Assembly (NCBI GenBank): GCA_937927675.1
Contig: CALBSG010000137.1
Location: 1 to 16,998, forward strand
Source: an uncultured Paracoccaceae bacterium
Lineage (GTDB): Bacteria > Pseudomonadota > Alphaproteobacteria > Rhodobacterales > Rhodobacteraceae
Length of the DNA: 16,998 nt
Reading direction: 5' to 3'
Below the pieces are notes generated by a model, which was not told the DNA's origin, did no database searches, and saw only the letters and a list, made by a program, of their open reading frames with translations. A program made the translations under genes and the position numbers. Positions 15,575 to 16,998 of this stretch are shown piece after piece; position 1 is the stretch's first letter, and each line of letters begins with the position of its first letter.

Positions 15575-15610
15575 CCACAGGCAATGCTTCCGCTGCGTCA
15601 TGGCCTGTGG
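15575..15610. promoter_or_regulatory. Eight-base inverted repeat upstream of the thiolase operon
   Basis: CCACAGGC (15575-15582) and GCCTGTGG (15603-15610) form a perfect inverted repeat with a 20-base spacer, in the 142-base gap between the GST-like gene and the thiolase. There is no T-run, so it is not a standard terminator. A weak minus-strand promoter overlaps it (TTGCCT 15579-15584, 17-base spacer, GATCAT 15556-15561). A compact palindrome CGGCCTTGGCCG at 15561-15572 lies beside it. It could be an operator for a fatty-acid-responsive regulator, or a hairpin ending GST transcription. Confidence 0.35.
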
Positions 15611-15633
15611 CCCACTGGAAGATGCGGGACAGA

Positions 15634-16272
15634 TCATGTTGCGGCACTCACGAAAGCGCGCGGCAGAAGATCATAAGGATGCGCCCAGCCGGGCAGGGCT
15701 GCGATGCGGTCCAGCCACTGATCCACGGCGGGCCAGTCAGCGCGGGAAAAGCCAAAGGGTTCCGGGTAGTAAAGGTAAGAACAACACGAAAAATCTGCGA
15801 TGGTCGGACCTTGGCCCACCATCCAATCGCGCGCCTCAAGGTGGCGGTTCAACACGGTATAGGCCGCCTTCAACCGCCCTTGCAGAAAGGGAACGACGCC
15901 CGCCGGGCGCTTTTCCTCGGGCAGGAAATTCGCCAGAAATCGCGCGGTGCCGATCTGGGTCGAAAGCTTGTGATTGTCCCACAAAATCCAGCGCCAGATC
16001 TCGCGCGCCTCTGCCGCCGTCGTGCCACCAAACTGCCCTGTCTTTTGCACAAGGTGATCAAGGATCAAGCCGGACTGCGTCAGGACCTGATCGCCGTCGA
16101 CCAACACTGGCACCTCACCCATTTCATTCAAGCGCATGAACTCCGGGCTGCGCGCCTCGCCCTTGAAGAAATCGACAAAGTGCACGTCCCAAGGCGTCGC
16201 CGTCGCCTGCAACATCAGCGCAACCTTGTAGGCGTTGCCACTTTCGCCAAACCCGTACAGCGTGACCGTCAT
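15634..16272 (-). CDS. Glutathione S-transferase family protein
   Basis: A 212-residue cytosolic GST-like protein. The thioredoxin-like N-terminal domain begins VTLYGFGESGNAYKVALML, with S11 or N13 in the position of the catalytic residue, the cis-proline P55 in MGEVPVLV (51-58) and TQSGLILDHL (65-74), the glutathione-contacting segment in which Q replaces the more common E before S67. An all-helical C-terminal domain follows, with the capping-type GQGPTIADFSCCSYLYY (about 153-169). The ATG 16272 has GGAGA upstream. It follows the RHH-like gene after a GC-rich hairpin and precedes the thiolase by 142 bases. It may process a reactive or thioether acyl substrate of the adjacent dehydrogenase; that is inference. 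Confidence 0.9.
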   Translation of the reverse strand: MTVTLYGFGESGNAYKVALMLQATATPWDVHFVDFFKGEARSPEFMRLNEMGEVPVLVDGDQVLTQSGLILDHLVQKTGQFGGTTAAEAREIWRWILWDNHKLSTQIGTARFLANFLPEEKRPAGVVPFLQGRLKAAYTVLNRHLEARDWMVGQGPTIADFSCCSYLYYPEPFGFSRADWPAVDQWLDRIAALPGWAHPYDLLPRAFVSAAT

Positions 16273-16311
16273 CGCCTTCTCTCCACTCCCGTTCCGCCTC
16301 GGCCAACCCCC

Positions 16312-16328
16312 GGGGGCGCTTCGCCCCC
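16312..16328. terminator. GC-rich hairpin between the RHH-like gene and the GST-like gene
   Basis: GGGGGCG and CGCCCCC form a perfect seven-base stem with a three-base loop, 10 bases after the stop of the RHH-like gene and 40 bases before the GST-like start. Flanking C and G runs allow alternative pairing. There is no T-tract on the minus-strand side, so it may only reduce read-through or protect the upstream mRNA rather than terminate fully. Confidence 0.4.
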
Positions 16329-16337
16329 CGCGCCGCC

Positions 16338-16550
16338 TTATCCCTTTCGCTCGTCCAGCTCTGCATTGAACAGCCTGAGCCGGTGGGTCAGGTTGTCCTT
16401 GTCGGTCACGCTATCGAAATGTTCGAACAGAAACGACAGCGCCTCGCCTTCATCCAGTCCCGCCTCGGTCGAGAAGCGCTTCAGGCGGCGATAGCCGTCT
16501 TCGGTCATCGCGACAGGAAAGCGGCGGGTCAGGCGGAAACGTTTGGGCAT
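16338..16550 (-). CDS. Small ribbon-helix-helix-like protein (70 aa)
   Basis: A 70-residue basic-then-acidic protein. Residues 8-46 (TRRFPVAMTEDGYRRLKRF and on to LSFLFEHF) follow the order of a ribbon-helix-helix fold: a short strand RFPVAMT, a helix with regularly spaced YRRLKRF, a turn at AGLDEG and a second helix EALSFLFEHF. RHH proteins are dimeric DNA-binding regulators, so this could regulate the surrounding cluster. A C-terminal helix with LTHRLRLFNAEL follows. The ATG has GAGGTG about five bases before it. It is 54 bases downstream of the acyl-CoA dehydrogenase stop and probably co-transcribed with it. The function is not established, and the RHH reading is by pattern only. Confidence 0.78.
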   Translation of the reverse strand: MPKRFRLTRRFPVAMTEDGYRRLKRFSTEAGLDEGEALSFLFEHFDSVTDKDNLTHRLRLFNAELDERKG

Positions 16551-16604
16551 TGGGCACCTCGTAATGGACAGGGCCGGAATTCGTGCGGAAATCCGGTTTG
16601 CAGC

Positions 16605-16998
16605 TTAGAACGCCTCTGCCGCCAAGGCCATCACCGGATCGGCACCGCTTTCGATGCGCATCAGGTGCATCGCGCAGGCGGGAAGCTGGCGGGCCATATA
16701 GTAGCGCCCGGTGGCCAGCTTGGCGGTCAGGAAATCGGCATCGCCGCTGGCCATGCTGGCATAGGCGGCCTTTGCCATCTGCGCCCACATCAGGCCAAGG
16801 CAGGTGTGCCCCATCATCAGCATGAAGTCATAAGACCCTGCCAGCGCCGCGTTGGGGGTTTTCATTGCGTTTTGCATGAAGAACATCGCCGCCGCCTGCA
16901 CATCTTTTGACGCCTTTTTCAGCGGGTCAAGGAAGTCGGTTTTCAGCGCCGCATCGGCTTTGTTTTCCTTGATGAAGGTTTTCACCAGATCGAAAAAC
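16605..16998 (-). CDS. Acyl-CoA dehydrogenase, C-terminal fragment (start outside window)
   Basis: The minus-strand frame is open at the window edge and ends at TAA 16605-16607, giving about 131 residues of the C-terminus. FFDLVKTFIKEN, then a long helical region with AAAMFFMQNAM, GSYDFMLMMGHTCLGLMWAQMAK and ATGRYYMARQLP, matches the extra C-terminal domain of the larger (about 590-residue) acyl-CoA dehydrogenases, the group that includes DmdC, 3-methylmercaptopropionyl-CoA dehydrogenase. A GTG at 16985 looks like a start only because the frame is cut; coding sequence continues upstream of it. The enzyme would catalyse the first, FAD-dependent step of the cycle completed by the thiolase and FadJ downstream. 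The substrate cannot be told from this part. Confidence 0.88.
   Translation of the reverse strand, partial: FFDLVKTFIKENKADAALKTDFLDPLKKASKDVQAAAMFFMQNAMKTPNAALAGSYDFMLMMGHTCLGLMWAQMAKAAYASMASGDADFLTAKLATGRYYMARQLPACAMHLMRIESGADPVMALAAEAF

Noticed and set aside
15492..15647. ATG 15647 as thiolase start
   Set aside because: It would overlap the GST stop and add 52 residues unlike any thiolase; ATG 15491 has GGAG upstream and the family N-terminus.
14415..16494. Several plus-strand frames opposite the thiolase, GST and RHH genes
   Set aside because: All are antisense to genes with intact catalytic motifs and have no protein-like features of their own.
1..16998. Mobile element, CRISPR array, tRNA/rRNA gene or defence system
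   Set aside because: No transposase, integrase, direct-repeat array, structured RNA gene or known defence protein was seen on either strand; composition is even apart from the small gyrB patch.

Overview
The window comes from a high-GC alphaproteobacterium, most likely a member of the Rhodobacterales (Rhodobacter/Roseobacter-type). This rests on the style of the GyrB, DnaN, RecF and FadJ proteins, on GC-rich codon use, and on a GGCCAAGATGAA-type sequence around several gene starts that I recall as common in that group. It is chromosomal housekeeping and catabolic DNA. Seventeen protein genes are supported. All but one are read from the minus strand, so the transcriptional order runs right to left.

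From the right edge there is a lipid-catabolism cluster. It begins with the C-terminal end of an acyl-CoA dehydrogenase (16605-16998, start outside the window), followed by a 70-residue ribbon-helix-helix-like protein, a GC-rich hairpin and a glutathione S-transferase-like protein. After a 142-base gap come a thiolase, a 97-residue orphan, a single-domain cupin, a two-domain cupin and a FadJ-type enoyl-CoA hydratase/3-hydroxyacyl-CoA dehydrogenase. The last five genes are separated by 8 bases or fewer or overlap by 4 bases (ATGA), so they look like one operon. Dehydrogenase, hydratase/hydroxyacyl dehydrogenase and thiolase together supply every step of a beta-oxidation cycle. Three homologous cupin domains sit between two of these enzymes and are the least explained part of the window.

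In the middle, the only plus-strand gene (9657-10349) encodes a DUF599 membrane protein. It converges on fadJ with 6 bases between stops and diverges from glcD. glcD-glcE-glcF encode the three subunits of glycolate oxidase, which feeds glycolate (for example from phosphoglycolate salvage or phytoplankton exudate) into glyoxylate. The glcD/glcE junction carries a sequence that has lengthened the end of GlcD and forms the start of GlcE.

The left third is a replication/repair cluster: dnaN (sliding clamp), recF (recombination mediator), a VOC-family protein, a LysE-type exporter and gyrB (gyrase B, cut by the left window edge). recF, VOC and LysE are linked by ATGA overlaps. A promoter is visible before dnaN and another before gyrB. 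dnaA is not next to dnaN; glcF is there instead.

I saw no tRNA, rRNA, CRISPR array, insertion sequence, phage gene or defence system. No clearly new system is visible; the cupin triplication within the beta-oxidation operon is the best candidate for a new functional link.
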